Counted from the first letter of the stretch, positions 8,615 through 17,293 are shown. The stretch is DNA of 64,000 nt from Methylobacterium sp. Leaf465 (GCF_001424705.1 NZ_LMRA01000046.1:125192-189191), one strand, 5' to 3'. The notes: generated from the sequence alone by a model not told the origin. Translations and numbers: made by a program.

Positions 8615-9388
8615 ATGAGCCGCGCCGCCCCGTCCCTTCCGCGCCGAACCGTCGGCCTGCGCCTCGCCCTCCTGGTCGCCGCCGGTGCCCTGGTGGCGGG
8701 TGCGACCCAGGCCCTGGCGGGCGAGCGCACCCCGGTGGTGATCGAGCTCTACACGAGCCAGGGCTGCGCCTCTTGTCAGCCGGCCTCGCGGGTGCTCGGG
8801 GAGTTCGCCCGGGAGCCCGGCGTGATCGCCCTGACCTTCCCGATCACCTACTGGGACTATCTCGGCTGGAAAGACGCCTATGCCCAGCCCGCCTTCACGG
8901 CGCGGCAGCGGGCCTACGCCTCCCTACGCGGCGAGCGACAGGTCTTCACACCCCAGGCCATCGTCAACGGCGAGCCCTCGATGATCCGTTCGGATCGCAA
9001 CTCCCTGGAACGGGCCCTGCGCCGGGCCCGGGCGACCAGCCCCATCCAGGTGCCGGTCCGGAGCTGGGAAGAGGGCGACCGCATCTGCGTCGATGTCGGC
9101 GCGAGCACGGGACCGGACACCAAGGCCGAGCTCTGGCTGCTGCCGGTGATGCGGCGGCGGCGCATCGCCATCGGCGGCGGCGAGAACAAGGGACAGGTGT
9201 TCGACTACATCAACGTCGTGCGCGGGATGCACCGGATCGGCCCCTGGACGGGTCATGCGGCACATTTCGAGGTGCCGCGCCACGCGGCCCAGGTCGCCGA
9301 TGCCGATTCCTACGTCGTCGTGCTCCAGGGGGGCAACGAGGGCCGCCCCGCCCGCATCCTCGGCGCCGCCAAGGCGCCTGGCTTCTGA
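8615..9388 (+). CDS. DUF1223 secreted thioredoxin-like protein
   Basis: A 257-residue protein with an N-terminal signal sequence (LALLVAAGALVAGATQALA) and the DUF1223 pattern VIELYTSQGCASCQPASRVL, whose CASC resembles a thioredoxin CxxC. This is followed by FPITYWDYLGWKDAYAQPAFT, FTPQAIVNG and a C-terminal half with YVVVLQGGNEGRPARILGA. The family is widespread in Alphaproteobacteria and predicted periplasmic; its substrate is unknown. The gene starts 4 bases after the lpxXL stop and may be read through from the lipid A cluster. A GC-rich hairpin follows the stop. Confidence 0.83.
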   Translation: MSRAAPSLPRRTVGLRLALLVAAGALVAGATQALAGERTPVVIELYTSQGCASCQPASRVLGEFAREPGVIALTFPITYWDYLGWKDAYAQPAFTARQRAYASLRGERQVFTPQAIVNGEPSMIRSDRNSLERALRRARATSPIQVPVRSWEEGDRICVDVGASTGPDTKAELWLLPVMRRRRIAIGGGENKGQVFDYINVVRGMHRIGPWTGHAAHFEVPRHAAQVADADSYVVVLQGGNEGRPARILGAAKAPGF

Positions 9389-9408
9389 AAGGCACCTGCC
9401 TTTCGACA

Positions 9409-9434
9409 GCGCCCCGGGATCGCTCCCGGGGCGC
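9409..9434. terminator. Hairpin between convergent genes
   Basis: An 11-bp perfect GC-rich stem (GCGCCCCGGGA / TCCCGGGGCGC) with a TCGC loop. It lies 20 bases after the DUF1223 stop and before the end of the opposing outer-membrane gene. There is only a weak T run on either side, so it may act as a bidirectional terminator or an mRNA 3' stabiliser. Confidence 0.6.
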
Positions 9435-9501
9435 CGTTTGACCGAGCGGCCAGTCTGATCGGGCTGGGGAGGCTCGGGCCAAAAGCGGGTCCGGCGACGG
9501 G

Positions 9502-10377
9502 TCAGTACGTCCCGAACTTGTAGTTCAGGCCGGCGCGGACGACGGCGAACTCGTCGGAGCGGCGGCTGGTATAGCCCGTCGCGGCTGCATAACCCGTGCC
9601 GGAAACGCTGTACTGGGCGCCCGTCGAGTTCGAATAGGCGAACACGCCGTTGGTGCTGTTCCGGTCGAGGCTGACATAGAGGCCCTCGATTTTCACGGTC
9701 ACGGCGGAGGACTTGAAGAAGTTCAGGAACGAGTCGGAGGGCAGGGCGTACTCGATGCCGCCGCCCGCGGCCCAGCCGGTGCGGAACGTATCGGTGCTGC
9801 TGTTGGGCAGGCCGAAGCTGGAGCCGCCCCCGCCGCCATAGGCGAAGCCGCCGGTGCCGTAGACCAGGGTCCGGTCGAAGGCGTAGCCGAGGCGGCCCCG
9901 CACGGTGCCGAAGTAGTCGAGGTTCGACAGGCCGTTCGGGTTGACGAAGGTCAGGTCCGCGTTGGGCGTGCCGACGAAGGACGCCGTGTTGCGGTTGGTG
10001 CCGAAGCCGAGATACTGCGCATCCGCCTCGACGCCGACCACCACGCCGGAGCCGGGCGTGAACTGATAGTTGTAGCCGATCTGGCCGCCCCCGGTGAAGC
10101 CGTTGTTGGCGTTGCGGTTGCTGAAGGCCACGAGGCCCGGATCGGCGCCGTTGGCGACGACGCCGGAGGCGGCGGTGGTACCGATCACGATGGCGCCGCG
10201 GCTGCTGTTGGCATCGAAGCCGTAGCCGGCGTTGAGACCCGCATAGAACCCGGTCCAGCTGAAGACCGGAACCGTGGTGAAGACCGGCGGCGCGGCGCGG
10301 CGCGGAAGGTCGGCGGCAGAGGCCGCTCCGGCGAGCAGGACAGCCATCGGGCCGGCCAGGAGAAGGGGCTTGGTCAT
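9502..10377 (-). CDS. Outer-membrane beta-barrel protein (Omp25/Omp31-like)
   Basis: A 291-residue protein with a signal peptide (MTKPLLLAGPMAVLLAGAASAADLPRR written in part: the cleavage is after AASA). Mature features of the family are WTGFYAGLNAGYGFD at the start, repeated amphipathic strands (GGQIGYNYQFTPGSGVVVGVE; VRGRLGYAFDRTLVYGTGGFA) and a C-terminal YKFGTY ending in an aromatic residue two from the end, as recognised by the Bam machinery. Such porin-family proteins are abundant surface proteins in Rhizobiales. I chose the ATG immediately before the signal peptide, preceded by a GAGGGAG-like region. Confidence 0.87.
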   Translation of the reverse strand: MTKPLLLAGPMAVLLAGAASAADLPRRAAPPVFTTVPVFSWTGFYAGLNAGYGFDANSSRGAIVIGTTAASGVVANGADPGLVAFSNRNANNGFTGGGQIGYNYQFTPGSGVVVGVEADAQYLGFGTNRNTASFVGTPNADLTFVNPNGLSNLDYFGTVRGRLGYAFDRTLVYGTGGFAYGGGGGSSFGLPNSSTDTFRTGWAAGGGIEYALPSDSFLNFFKSSAVTVKIEGLYVSLDRNSTNGVFAYSNSTGAQYSVSGTGYAAATGYTSRRSDEFAVVRAGLNYKFGTY

Positions 10378-10770
10378 GAGATCCTCGTTGTCTCCCTCGG
10401 GAGATGGCGAACCCGAACGACGGTTCCAACCCGCAGACTGGTGCCGGACACCCGGCGCGGAAACCCGCGGGCGCCCGGGCGTCACCGCGACGAGGCCGGC
10501 CCCGATCTCCGCATCCGTGCGCCGGCAGACACGGGAGCGCGGGGATCGGGCGGTCTTCTACGCCTGCCGAACCCGCCCGAAGGCGGCGGCAGTCTGTACG
10601 GGCGTCCGTTCGAAAGTCCGTGGCCGGTGCGACCACATCCGGACCATGCGTGGGAAATTTGCCCACGTCAATTCGACGCCATCGTCTGCGTGCGCCTTCA
10701 CACGGGGAAGGGCGCACGCGGATGGATGGCGTATCGGCTCAGGCCGGCGGGCGGCGCTGCCGGGAGGGCG
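10378..10770. other. Intergenic region upstream of the outer-membrane protein gene
   Basis: No convincing gene is visible. It should hold the promoter and 5' leader of the minus-strand outer-membrane gene. An AT-rich inverted repeat, CGTGGG-AAATTTG-CCCACG at 10649-10667, stands out in the GC-rich background and could be an operator or a small hairpin. The aminopeptidase gene ends into this region from the right. Confidence 0.4.
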
Positions 10771-12066
10771 TCAGTCGACCCACTCGCCGGCGCGCATCAC
10801 CGGAACCGCCCGGCCCTCGGCGGAGAGGCCGTCGACGTCGATCCGGTCGGAGCCGATCATCCAGTCGATGTGGATCAGGCTGCGGTTGGCACCGCGGGCC
10901 GCGAGGTCGTCCGCGCTGAACTCCGCGCCGCCGTTGCGGAAGCACTTGCTGTAGGCCTGGCCCAGGGCGATGTGGCTCGCCGCGTTCTCGTCGTAGAGGG
11001 TGTTGTAGAACAGGAGTCCCGAGGCGGAGATCGCCGAGGAGGCGGGCACCAGGGCGACCTCGCCGAGGCGGCGCGCGCCCGCGTCGGTCTCCAGCACCTT
11101 GGCGAGCACGTCGCCGCCGGTTCGGGCGGTGGCCTCGACGATGCGGCCGCCCTCGAAGCGCACTTGGATCCCGTCGATCAGTGTGCCCTGGTAGGAGAGC
11201 GGCTTGGTGCTGGTGACGGTGCCGTCGACCCGGTCCTTGTGCGGGGTGGTGAACACCTCCTCGGTGGGGATGTTGGCGTTGCAGACGATGCCGCTGCGGG
11301 AGGCCGAGGCGCCGCCGCACCATTCGTGGTCGTCGGCGAGGCCCACCGTGAGGTCGGTGCCGGGTCCGAAGAAGCGGAGGGCCGCGAAGCGGTGGGCGTT
11401 GAGCGCGTTCATCCGGGCGTGAAGGGCGGCGTTGTGCGCCTCCCAGGCCGCCACCGGGTCGGGGCCGTCCACCCGCGAGGCCGCGAAGATCGCGTCCCAG
11501 AGGCGGGACACGGCCTCGGCCTCCGGTAGGTCGGAGAACACCGTGCGGGCCCAGGGCGTCGTCGCCGCCGAGACGATGGTCCAGTTGGTGGAGAAGTTGG
11601 CGATGAGCTCCAGGGCGGGCACGTAGGCCTTCGACCGGGCCTGGTTGGCACGGGCCACCTTGGCCGAGTCCTGGCCGGCCAGAAGGGAGGGATCGTCGCC
11701 CGCGATGGCGAGGCGGGCCGCGCCGTTGCGGTAGGCCTCAGCCATGCCGCTGTAGAGCCAGCCGGCTGCGGTGTCGAAGGCCGCCTCGGGGGCGTGGGCG
11801 AAGCGCGCCAGGGTGGCGGCATCGTCCGTGTAGAAGGTGGTGACCAGGGAAGCGCCGGCCTTGTAGGCCTGTTCGGTGATGAGGCGGGCCAGCGGCACCG
11901 TCTCGAGCGGCGCGGTGATCACGAGTTCCTGGCCGGGCCGGAGACCCAGGCCGACCTTCACGGCGACCTCGGCCAGGCGCTCCAGGCGCTCGGCATGCCG
12001 TGCCCCGTGCGACGACGCGGCCCCGGTCGGTGTGGAGCCAGCGGTTGTCTGCGCGATCCCGTCCAT
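10771..12066 (-). CDS. M29-family aminopeptidase
   Basis: A 431-residue metallo-aminopeptidase of the AmpS/PepS (M29) family. Diagnostic segments are VGLGLRPGQELVITAPLETV near the N-terminus, GTDLTVGLADDHEWCGG, CNANIPTEEVFTTPHKDRV and VRFEGGRIVEATA, and near the C-terminus GLLFYNTLYDENAASHIALG followed by IHIDWMIGS. In the family two metal ions are held by Glu, His and Asp residues in these stretches. It is a cytoplasmic general aminopeptidase transcribed alone. The N-terminal 25 residues (TTAGSTPTGAASSHG) are low complexity and the true start may be later. Confidence 0.87.
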   Translation of the reverse strand: MDGIAQTTAGSTPTGAASSHGARHAERLERLAEVAVKVGLGLRPGQELVITAPLETVPLARLITEQAYKAGASLVTTFYTDDAATLARFAHAPEAAFDTAAGWLYSGMAEAYRNGAARLAIAGDDPSLLAGQDSAKVARANQARSKAYVPALELIANFSTNWTIVSAATTPWARTVFSDLPEAEAVSRLWDAIFAASRVDGPDPVAAWEAHNAALHARMNALNAHRFAALRFFGPGTDLTVGLADDHEWCGGASASRSGIVCNANIPTEEVFTTPHKDRVDGTVTSTKPLSYQGTLIDGIQVRFEGGRIVEATARTGGDVLAKVLETDAGARRLGEVALVPASSAISASGLLFYNTLYDENAASHIALGQAYSKCFRNGGAEFSADDLAARGANRSLIHIDWMIGSDRIDVDGLSAEGRAVPVMRAGEWVD

Positions 12067-12174
12067 GCCTGTCTCCCGATGCTGCCTTCAGCGCTGTGCG
12101 CTCAAGATCAGGTCCCGGGACGGCAGGTCAACCCTCGGTGGACGCAGGCCGGGCGGGCCGGCCACGGCGTGGGT

Positions 12175-12468
12175 TCAAGCGGCGCGGGACCAAGTGATCT
12201 CGCCGAGGTTCTCGCGGAAGGCGAAGCGCAGAAGATGGTCGGAGACCACGTTCTCCAGGCGCGTCAGGGCGGCCGGATCGGGCGTCGCGACCCGCATCAG
12301 CAGGGCGTCGGGGCCGGCCTCGAAGGTGCAGACGCGGTCCTCGCCGAAGGGCACCCGGCCGGCCTCCTCGGTGGCTTCCACTGGGAACTTGTAGCTCCAG
12401 TGACGGCAGAGCTGCTTGAGGTAGCGGCTCGCCTCGGCCGTCGGGACTCTCGCCTGGGAAGTCGGCAT
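12175..12468 (-). CDS. DUF2218 family protein
   Basis: A 97-residue cytoplasmic protein. The sequence has the DUF2218 signature: alternating ATEEAGRVPFGEDRVCTFEAG and TRLENVVSDHLLRFAFRENL with a final ITWSR, which in this family makes a small alpha/beta fold. No enzymatic function is known; members often lie near metal uptake or siderophore genes, which is not the case here. I chose the ATG at MPTSQARV; an in-frame ATG 19 codons upstream would add a polar tail with no similarity. Confidence 0.8.
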   Translation of the reverse strand: MPTSQARVPTAEASRYLKQLCRHWSYKFPVEATEEAGRVPFGEDRVCTFEAGPDALLMRVATPDPAALTRLENVVSDHLLRFAFRENLGEITWSRAA

Positions 12469-12703
12469 CGAACGTGTCTCCTGCTCGGTCTTCGATCGCG
12501 ACGTCTGATCTGTTCTCTCGTCCAAGAGAGGGCGGAAGGGTTAAGACCGGCCTAACCCACCGCACTGCAACCAGCCGTGCGCCGTTGTCGTGCAACCTCC
12601 TCCGCCCGCAGCGGAGCCGATTTATGGCGCATTGCCGTCGATAATCTGGCAAGTCTTTGTGCACTGCACAACAACAATCCGGACGAGCCCGGTCCGGTTC
12701 CGA

Positions 12704-14173
12704 TTAAATTTTTGTTGAGCCTTCGGAAAAGCCGAATGACGCCGCCTCGCCGGCCCGGCGGTCGGGCAGAACCTTGCCCGGGTTGAGGATGTTTGCCGGG
12801 TCCAGGGCGGCCTTGAGGCTGCGCATCAGGTCGAGGGCCACCGGGTCGGCGTAGCGCGCCAGTTCGTCGCGCTTCAGGAGGCCGACGCCGTGCTCGGCCG
12901 CGATGGAGCCGCCGAGCCCGGCGACGATGTCGTGGACGATCCGGTTGAAGCGCTCCCAGGCGGCGAGGAACGCGGCGCGGTCCATGCCCACGGGCTGGCT
13001 GAGGTTGAAGTGGATGTTGCCGTCACCGAAGTGCCCGAAGGCGCAGACACGCAGACCGGGCATCGCCGCCTCGCAGGCCCGCGTCGCCCGCGCGAGAAAC
13101 TCGGGTAGGCGGGAGAGCGGCACCGAGACGTCGTGCTTGATCGAGGCGCCCTCGGCCTTCTGGACCTCGGAGAGGCTCTCGCGCAGGTCCCAGACGGCGT
13201 TCGCCTGCGCCTCGCTCGCCGCCAGGGCCGCATCTTCGAGGAGCCCCGCGTCCTGCGCCCGGGCGAGCAGCATCTCCATCAAGGTCGCCGCGTCCTCGCC
13301 GGGTCGGGTGGTGGAGAGCTCCACCAGCGCGTAGGCCCCGTGCGCCCCGGCCAGGGGCCGACGGGCCCCGGCCCGGTGGCGCAGGACGATCTCCAGCCCG
13401 AAGGGGGCGATGTACTCGAAAGCGGTCAGGGTCGGGCCGGCCTCCGCCCGCAAGCGCCGGAACAGCGCCAGGGCGGCCTCGGCCGAGGCGAGGCCGACCA
13501 AGGCCACGGCGCGGGAGGTCGGCCGGGGAAAGAGCTTCAGCACCGCGGCGGTGATCAGCCCGAGCGTTCCCTCCGAGCCGAGGAACAGGTGCTTGAGGTC
13601 GTAGCCGGCATTGTCCTTGCGCAGGCCCTTCAGCCCGTTCCAGACCCGGCCATCGGCCAGCACCACCTCGAGCCCGAGGACGAGGTCGCGGGCGTTGCCG
13701 TAGGCGAGCACGGCGGTCCCGCCCGCATTGGTGGAGAGATTGCCGCCGATGCGGCAGGACCCCTCGGAGGCCAGCGAGAGCGGGAACAGCAGGCCGGCGG
13801 CCTCCGCGGCCGCCTGGACGTCGGCCAGCACCATGCCGGCTTCCACGGTGATGCTGGCATTGACGGGGTCGATCGCCCGCAGGCGCGTCAGGCGTGCCAT
13901 CGACAGCACGATGCCCCCCTGCGGCAGGCCGCCGCCGACATGGCCGGTGTTGCCCCCCTGGGCCACCACCGGCACCCCGGCCTCGGCGCAGGCACGGACC
14001 ACGCCGGCGACCTCGGCGGTGTCGGCGGGCCGCACCAGCGCCAGGGCGTGGCCGCGCTGCAGCCCGCGGGTCTCGGCGAGGTGGGGCGCGAGGTCGGCCG
14101 GGTCGGTGAGGACGTGGGCGGCGCCGAGATGCGCGGCGAGATGCGCCAGCAGGCGGGAGGGGTCGGTCACCAC
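12704..14173 (-). CDS. FAD-linked D-2-hydroxyacid dehydrogenase (D-2-hydroxyglutarate/D-lactate dehydrogenase type)
   Basis: A 489-residue flavoprotein of the GlcD/D2HGDH family. The FAD-binding PCMH domain shows VVAQGGNTGHVGGGLPQGG, SEGSCRIGGNLSTNAGGT and HLFLGSEGTLGLITAAVLK. The C-terminal substrate domain has FGHFGDGNIHFNLSQP and SIAAEHGVGLLKRDEL, which carry the metal-binding histidines, and ends DPANILNPGKVLP. It oxidises a D-2-hydroxyacid to the 2-oxoacid and hands electrons to a carrier. Substrate cannot be fixed from sequence. It is divergent from an FAH-family hydrolase, 142 bases away. Confidence 0.85.
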   Translation of the reverse strand: MVTDPSRLLAHLAAHLGAAHVLTDPADLAPHLAETRGLQRGHALALVRPADTAEVAGVVRACAEAGVPVVAQGGNTGHVGGGLPQGGIVLSMARLTRLRAIDPVNASITVEAGMVLADVQAAAEAAGLLFPLSLASEGSCRIGGNLSTNAGGTAVLAYGNARDLVLGLEVVLADGRVWNGLKGLRKDNAGYDLKHLFLGSEGTLGLITAAVLKLFPRPTSRAVALVGLASAEAALALFRRLRAEAGPTLTAFEYIAPFGLEIVLRHRAGARRPLAGAHGAYALVELSTTRPGEDAATLMEMLLARAQDAGLLEDAALAASEAQANAVWDLRESLSEVQKAEGASIKHDVSVPLSRLPEFLARATRACEAAMPGLRVCAFGHFGDGNIHFNLSQPVGMDRAAFLAAWERFNRIVHDIVAGLGGSIAAEHGVGLLKRDELARYADPVALDLMRSLKAALDPANILNPGKVLPDRRAGEAASFGFSEGSTKI

Positions 14174-14315
14174 GGAACTCGCAACGGCAGGCCTCGGCTC
14201 GCGGCAGGATGGCGCGGCCGGGCCCGCTGCCTATGATAGGGATGGCGCGGCGTCCTGTGCAGGGCGAGCGACCGGGCGCCGCGCCGCATCCGCCGAGAGA
14301 AGAGGTTGGAGACCC

Positions 14316-15014
14316 ATGCTGTCCGTGATCCCGAACCCGCCCCGCATCGCCCTTCCGATCGTCGGCAGCGACGACCTGTTTCCCGTGCGGCGGGTCTACT
14401 GCGTGGGTCGCAACTACGCCGCCCACGCCCGCGAGATGGGCAAGGACCCCGACCGCGAGCCGCCGTTCTTCTTCATGAAGCCCGCCGATGCCCTGCAGAT
14501 CGTCACGGGCGACGATCCGGTGGACCACCCCTATCCGCCGCGCACCGAGAACTACCACTTCGAGGTGGAGATGGTGGCGGCCCTCGGGCTGGGCGGCCGC
14601 GACATCCCGGAGGCTTCTGCCCTCGACCACGTCTACGGCTACGCCGTCGGGCTCGACATGACCCGGCGCGACGTCCAGGACGAGGCCAAGCGCCTGGCGC
14701 GCCCCTGGGACCTCGCCAAGTCCGCCGATGCCTCGGCGCCGATCGGACCGCTGCACCCGGCCTCGGCCATCGGCCATCCCGCGCGGGGCGCCATCACGCT
14801 GGCGGTGGACGCGGGCGAGCGCCAGCGCGGCGACCTCTCCGAGATGATCTGGTCGACGCAGGAGCAGGTCGCGCTGCTCTCGACCTATTTCGAGCTGCAC
14901 CCGGGCGACCTCATCTTCACCGGCACCCCGTCGGGCGTCGGCGCCGTCCGGCGCGGCGAGACGATGACAGCCGCCATCGAGGGCCTCGGCGCCATCCGCC
15001 TGCGCGTCGTCTGA
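14316..15014 (+). CDS. Fumarylacetoacetate hydrolase family protein
   Basis: A 232-residue FAH-fold enzyme. It carries VRRVYCVGRNYAAHAREMG, FFFMKPADALQ, the metal-binding ENYHFEVEMV (in place of HxE-V-E-x-A) and AYAVGLDMTRRDVQ-DEAK, then GDLIFTGTPSGVGAVRRGE. The family cleaves or decarboxylates beta-diketones such as fumarylpyruvate or acylpyruvates in aromatic catabolism; the WDLAKSADASAPIGP stretch is typical of the fumarylpyruvate hydrolase/acylpyruvase branch. A Nudix gene begins 5 bases after the stop, so the two are probably co-transcribed. Confidence 0.85.
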   Translation: MLSVIPNPPRIALPIVGSDDLFPVRRVYCVGRNYAAHAREMGKDPDREPPFFFMKPADALQIVTGDDPVDHPYPPRTENYHFEVEMVAALGLGGRDIPEASALDHVYGYAVGLDMTRRDVQDEAKRLARPWDLAKSADASAPIGPLHPASAIGHPARGAITLAVDAGERQRGDLSEMIWSTQEQVALLSTYFELHPGDLIFTGTPSGVGAVRRGETMTAAIEGLGAIRLRVV

Positions 15015-15019
15015 GCCGC

Positions 15020-15496
15020 ATGCTCCTGCAACGCCCCTGGATGCGGCGCCTGATCCACTACGGCGCCCTGGCGACGCGCGGCATGACCCTGGGCGTTCGC
15101 GGCGTCGCCATCGATGCCGAGGGCCGGGTCTGCCTCGTCCGCCACACCTACGTGTCGGGCTGGCACCTGCCCGGCGGCGGCATCGAGGCCGGCGAGAGCG
15201 CGGTGACGGCCATGGTCCGGGAGTTCCGTGAGGAGGCCGAGATCGTCGTCGATCCCGGGCATCCTCTGCGGCTGCACGGCTTCTATCACAGCCGCACGGG
15301 GGCCGGGCGCGACCACGTCGCCCTCTACGTGGCCGCCGCCTTCGCGGTGCGGGCGCCAAAACAGCCCGACCGCGAGATCGCCGCCTGCGGCTTCTTCCCC
15401 CTCGATGCGCTCCCGGCCGAGACCACCGCCGCCACCCGCGCGCGCCTGCGCGAAATCCGCGAGGGCCTGCCCCCGCCCGCGCAGTGGCAGCCCTGA
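15020..15496 (+). CDS. Nudix hydrolase
   Basis: A 158-residue protein with a recognisable Nudix box, GGIEAGESAVTAMVREF-REEAEI. This matches G-x5-E-x7-REUxEExGU except that the late Gly is Glu. The surrounding LVRHTYVSGWHLPGGG is typical of the NTP-PPase-like branch. It would hydrolyse a nucleoside diphosphate linked to another moiety; the substrate is unknown. It follows the FAH-family gene closely and precedes the tRNA-Gly pair. Confidence 0.82.
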   Translation: MLLQRPWMRRLIHYGALATRGMTLGVRGVAIDAEGRVCLVRHTYVSGWHLPGGGIEAGESAVTAMVREFREEAEIVVDPGHPLRLHGFYHSRTGAGRDHVALYVAAAFAVRAPKQPDREIAACGFFPLDALPAETTAATRARLREIREGLPPPAQWQP

Positions 15497-15631
15497 GGGG
15501 CGGTGCGATGCCGGCAAACGGCCCGCGGGGCGAGCGCCGGGATTCAGCGCTTGCAACGCCCGACGGAATGGTGTTTAGAGACGCCGTCCGGGGCCGCCGG
15601 CGGGTCTTTCCCACCAGCGGCGCGGTTGTGA

Positions 15632-15706
15632 GCGGGTGTAGCTCAGGGGTAGAGCACAACCTTGCCAAGGTTGGGGTCGAGGGTTCGAATCCCTTCGCCC
15701 GCTCCA
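15632..15706 (+). tRNA. tRNA-Gly(GCC), copy 1
   Basis: A 75-nt tRNA including an encoded CCA. The acceptor stem GCGGGTG pairs with CGCCCGC, the D-arm contains AGCTCAGGGGTAGAGC, and the anticodon loop CTTGCCAAG has GCC at 15664-15666. The T-arm is GAGGGTTCGAATCCCTTC. It is identical to the second copy 183 bases downstream and is followed by its own short terminator. Confidence 0.97.
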
Positions 15707-15734
15707 ATTAACCGAACGAGACGACCGGAGCGAC

Positions 15735-15755
15735 AGCCGCTGGAAGCGGCTTTTT
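15735..15755 (+). terminator. Rho-independent terminator after tRNA-Gly copy 1
   Basis: Stem AGCCGC/GCGGCT with a TGGAA loop, followed by TTTTT. It lies 28 bases after the tRNA CCA end. Confidence 0.8.
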
Positions 15756-15814
15756 GCTTCGTTGAGACGACGAACCGTCCGGCGCGAGGGTATCCTTCGC
15801 CGCGACGGGTGTGA

Positions 15815-15889
15815 GCGGGTGTAGCTCAGGGGTAGAGCACAACCTTGCCAAGGTTGGGGTCGAGGGTTCGAATCCCTTCGCCCGCTCCA
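15815..15889 (+). tRNA. tRNA-Gly(GCC), copy 2
   Basis: An exact duplicate of the first tRNA-Gly(GCC) over 75 nt, including CCA; the anticodon GCC is at 15847-15849. The four bases before both copies match (GTGA), but the spacers and terminators differ. This suggests an old tandem duplication or an array whose flanks have diverged while the tRNA was held identical. Confidence 0.97.
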
Positions 15890-15916
15890 AATTCCCAACC
15901 CTTCCAGATCCGACCC

Positions 15917-15938
15917 AGCGCCCTCCGGGGCGCTTTTT
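15917..15938 (+). terminator. Rho-independent terminator after tRNA-Gly copy 2
   Basis: Stem AGCGCCC/GGGCGCT with a TCCG loop, followed by TTTTT, 27 bases after the tRNA end. It lies just before the convergent broken regulator gene. Confidence 0.85.
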
Positions 15939-15969
15939 CGTTGGTGGGCCATCGCTCGGCGGCGCGGCG

Positions 15970-16787
15970 TCAAGGTCGCGGGCGCGCGGCAGCCCGGTAG
16001 GCCGCGGGCGTCACCGTGTAGCGCCGGCGGAACTGCTGGCGCAGGGTCGCTGCGGTGGCGAAGCCCGCCGCCTCGGCGACGGCCTGGAGCGGTTGGTCCG
16101 CCTGCTCCAGCAGGTCACGGGCCCGGGCGAGGCGCAGATCGAGGAGCCAACGGGCCGGCGTCGTGCCGGTGGCGGCGGAAAAGCGACGCAGGAGCGTTCG
16201 GGGACTCATGCCCGCACGGTCTGCCAGATGGGCGACCGGCCAGTCCCGGGCCGGCGCCGCCCGCATGGCATCGAGCAGCGGCCCGATCCGCGCCGCCTCG
16301 TGGAGCGTCGGCACCGCACCCGCGACCACCTGGGCCTGGCCGCCGTCCCGGTGGGGCGGCACGACGAGGCGCCGGGCGACGGCATTGGCGGCGGCCGGCC
16401 CGAAATCGCGGCGCACGAGGTGCAGGCAGAGGTCGATCCCGGCGGCCGAGCCGGCGGAGGTCAGGATCGCGCCCTCGTCCACGTAGAGCACGTCGGGGGT
16501 GAAGCGGATGCCGGGATGGCGTTCGGCCAGGCCCTCGGGGACCGGCTCGTCCGCACCGCGCTAGCCCGGCACCACGATGGTGCCGGCGCGATCCAGGAGG
16601 TCGAGCCCGCCATCGGCGCGGGATCGAGCCCCGCCACGGCGAAGAGGTACCAGTCCGGCCCCATCTCGGGCCGGGGCAGGCCGAAGATCTCCACGGCGAC
16701 GCCGAACTCGAAGGTGCAGAGGCCGTCATAGGCCAGCACCACCACGAGACGGTCGGCGGGGGACAGGCGCGCCTGCGATTTTGGCAT
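15970..16787 (-). pseudogene. FtrA/GlxA-type AraC-family transcriptional regulator, broken by frameshift and stop
   Basis: The N-terminal DJ-1/GATase1-like part reads intact from MPKSQARLSPADRLVVVLAY to VAGLDP at about 16,620. A one-base deletion is then needed to continue as RADGGLDLLDRAGTIVVPG. Next comes an in-frame TAG at 16561-16563, where the family normally has a Trp before RGADEPVPEG. After it the frame is open again through DVLYVDEGAILTSAGSAAGI to a complete AraC helix-turn-helix region (DRAGMSPRTLLRRFSAATG; AEAAGFATAATLRQQFRRRY). Two separate lesions make a sequencing error less likely, so I call it a pseudogene. It is divergent from a rhodanese gene, a common partner of ftrA-type regulators. 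Confidence 0.8.
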
Positions 16788-16873
16788 GATCGCGACGCTA
16801 ATCGGCAATCCGGGCCGCCGCCAAGGGCCGCGCCTCCTGCTAGCTCTGTCGTCCCCTACGCCGGAGACCGACG

Positions 16874-17293
16874 ATGAGCCCCGTGACCGCCATACCCGCC
16901 TGTCCGCCCGCCATCGCCCGCGATCACTTCCGGCGTCGCCTGGAGCTGGAGACCGATTGCGCCGACGTGGCGGCGGCCCTGGAGGCCGGCCCGCCCGACT
17001 TCGTGCTGCTGCACGCCGTTGGCTCGGCGGCGGCGTTCCGGCGCCGTCACCTCCCCGGCGCCGTGCACCTGCCGCACCGGCTGATCACGGCCAAGCGCCT
17101 CGCCGCCTGGCCCACCGACACGCTGTTCGTGGTCTACTGCGCCGGCCCCCACTGCAACGGGGCCGACCGGGCGGCCCTGCGGCTCGCCGAGCTCGGGCGT
17201 CCGGTCAAGCTCATGCTCGGCGGCCTGAGCGGCTGGGCGGACGAGGACTTGACCTTCGCGGGTGAAGACCAGTCCGGCGGGGGCCAATCCTGA
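16874..17293 (+). CDS. Rhodanese-like sulfurtransferase domain protein
   Basis: A 139-residue single-domain rhodanese. It has LLHAVGSAAAFRRRHLPGAVHLPH, the usual R-x5-PGAxxxP block, and an active-site loop VVYCAGPHCNGADRAA with Cys89 as the likely persulfide-forming residue, then LGGLSGWADEDL. It would transfer sulfur or bind thiols in the cytoplasm. Divergent from the broken FtrA-like gene; in related bacteria this pair is often adjacent, so regulation of this gene may be altered here. Confidence 0.83.
   Translation: MSPVTAIPACPPAIARDHFRRRLELETDCADVAAALEAGPPDFVLLHAVGSAAAFRRRHLPGAVHLPHRLITAKRLAAWPTDTLFVVYCAGPHCNGADRAALRLAELGRPVKLMLGGLSGWADEDLTFAGEDQSGGGQS

Noticed and set aside
13023..15707. 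An 894-codon minus-strand frame crossing the FAD oxidase, FAH and Nudix genes and reaching into the tRNA
   Set aside because: It is in the wrong frame for the FAD oxidase, overlaps three genes with clear motifs and has no family similarity.
15632..15889. An integration site with attachment repeats at the tRNA pair
   Set aside because: No integrase, phage gene or partial tRNA repeat is visible; the second copy is a whole tRNA with its own terminator.
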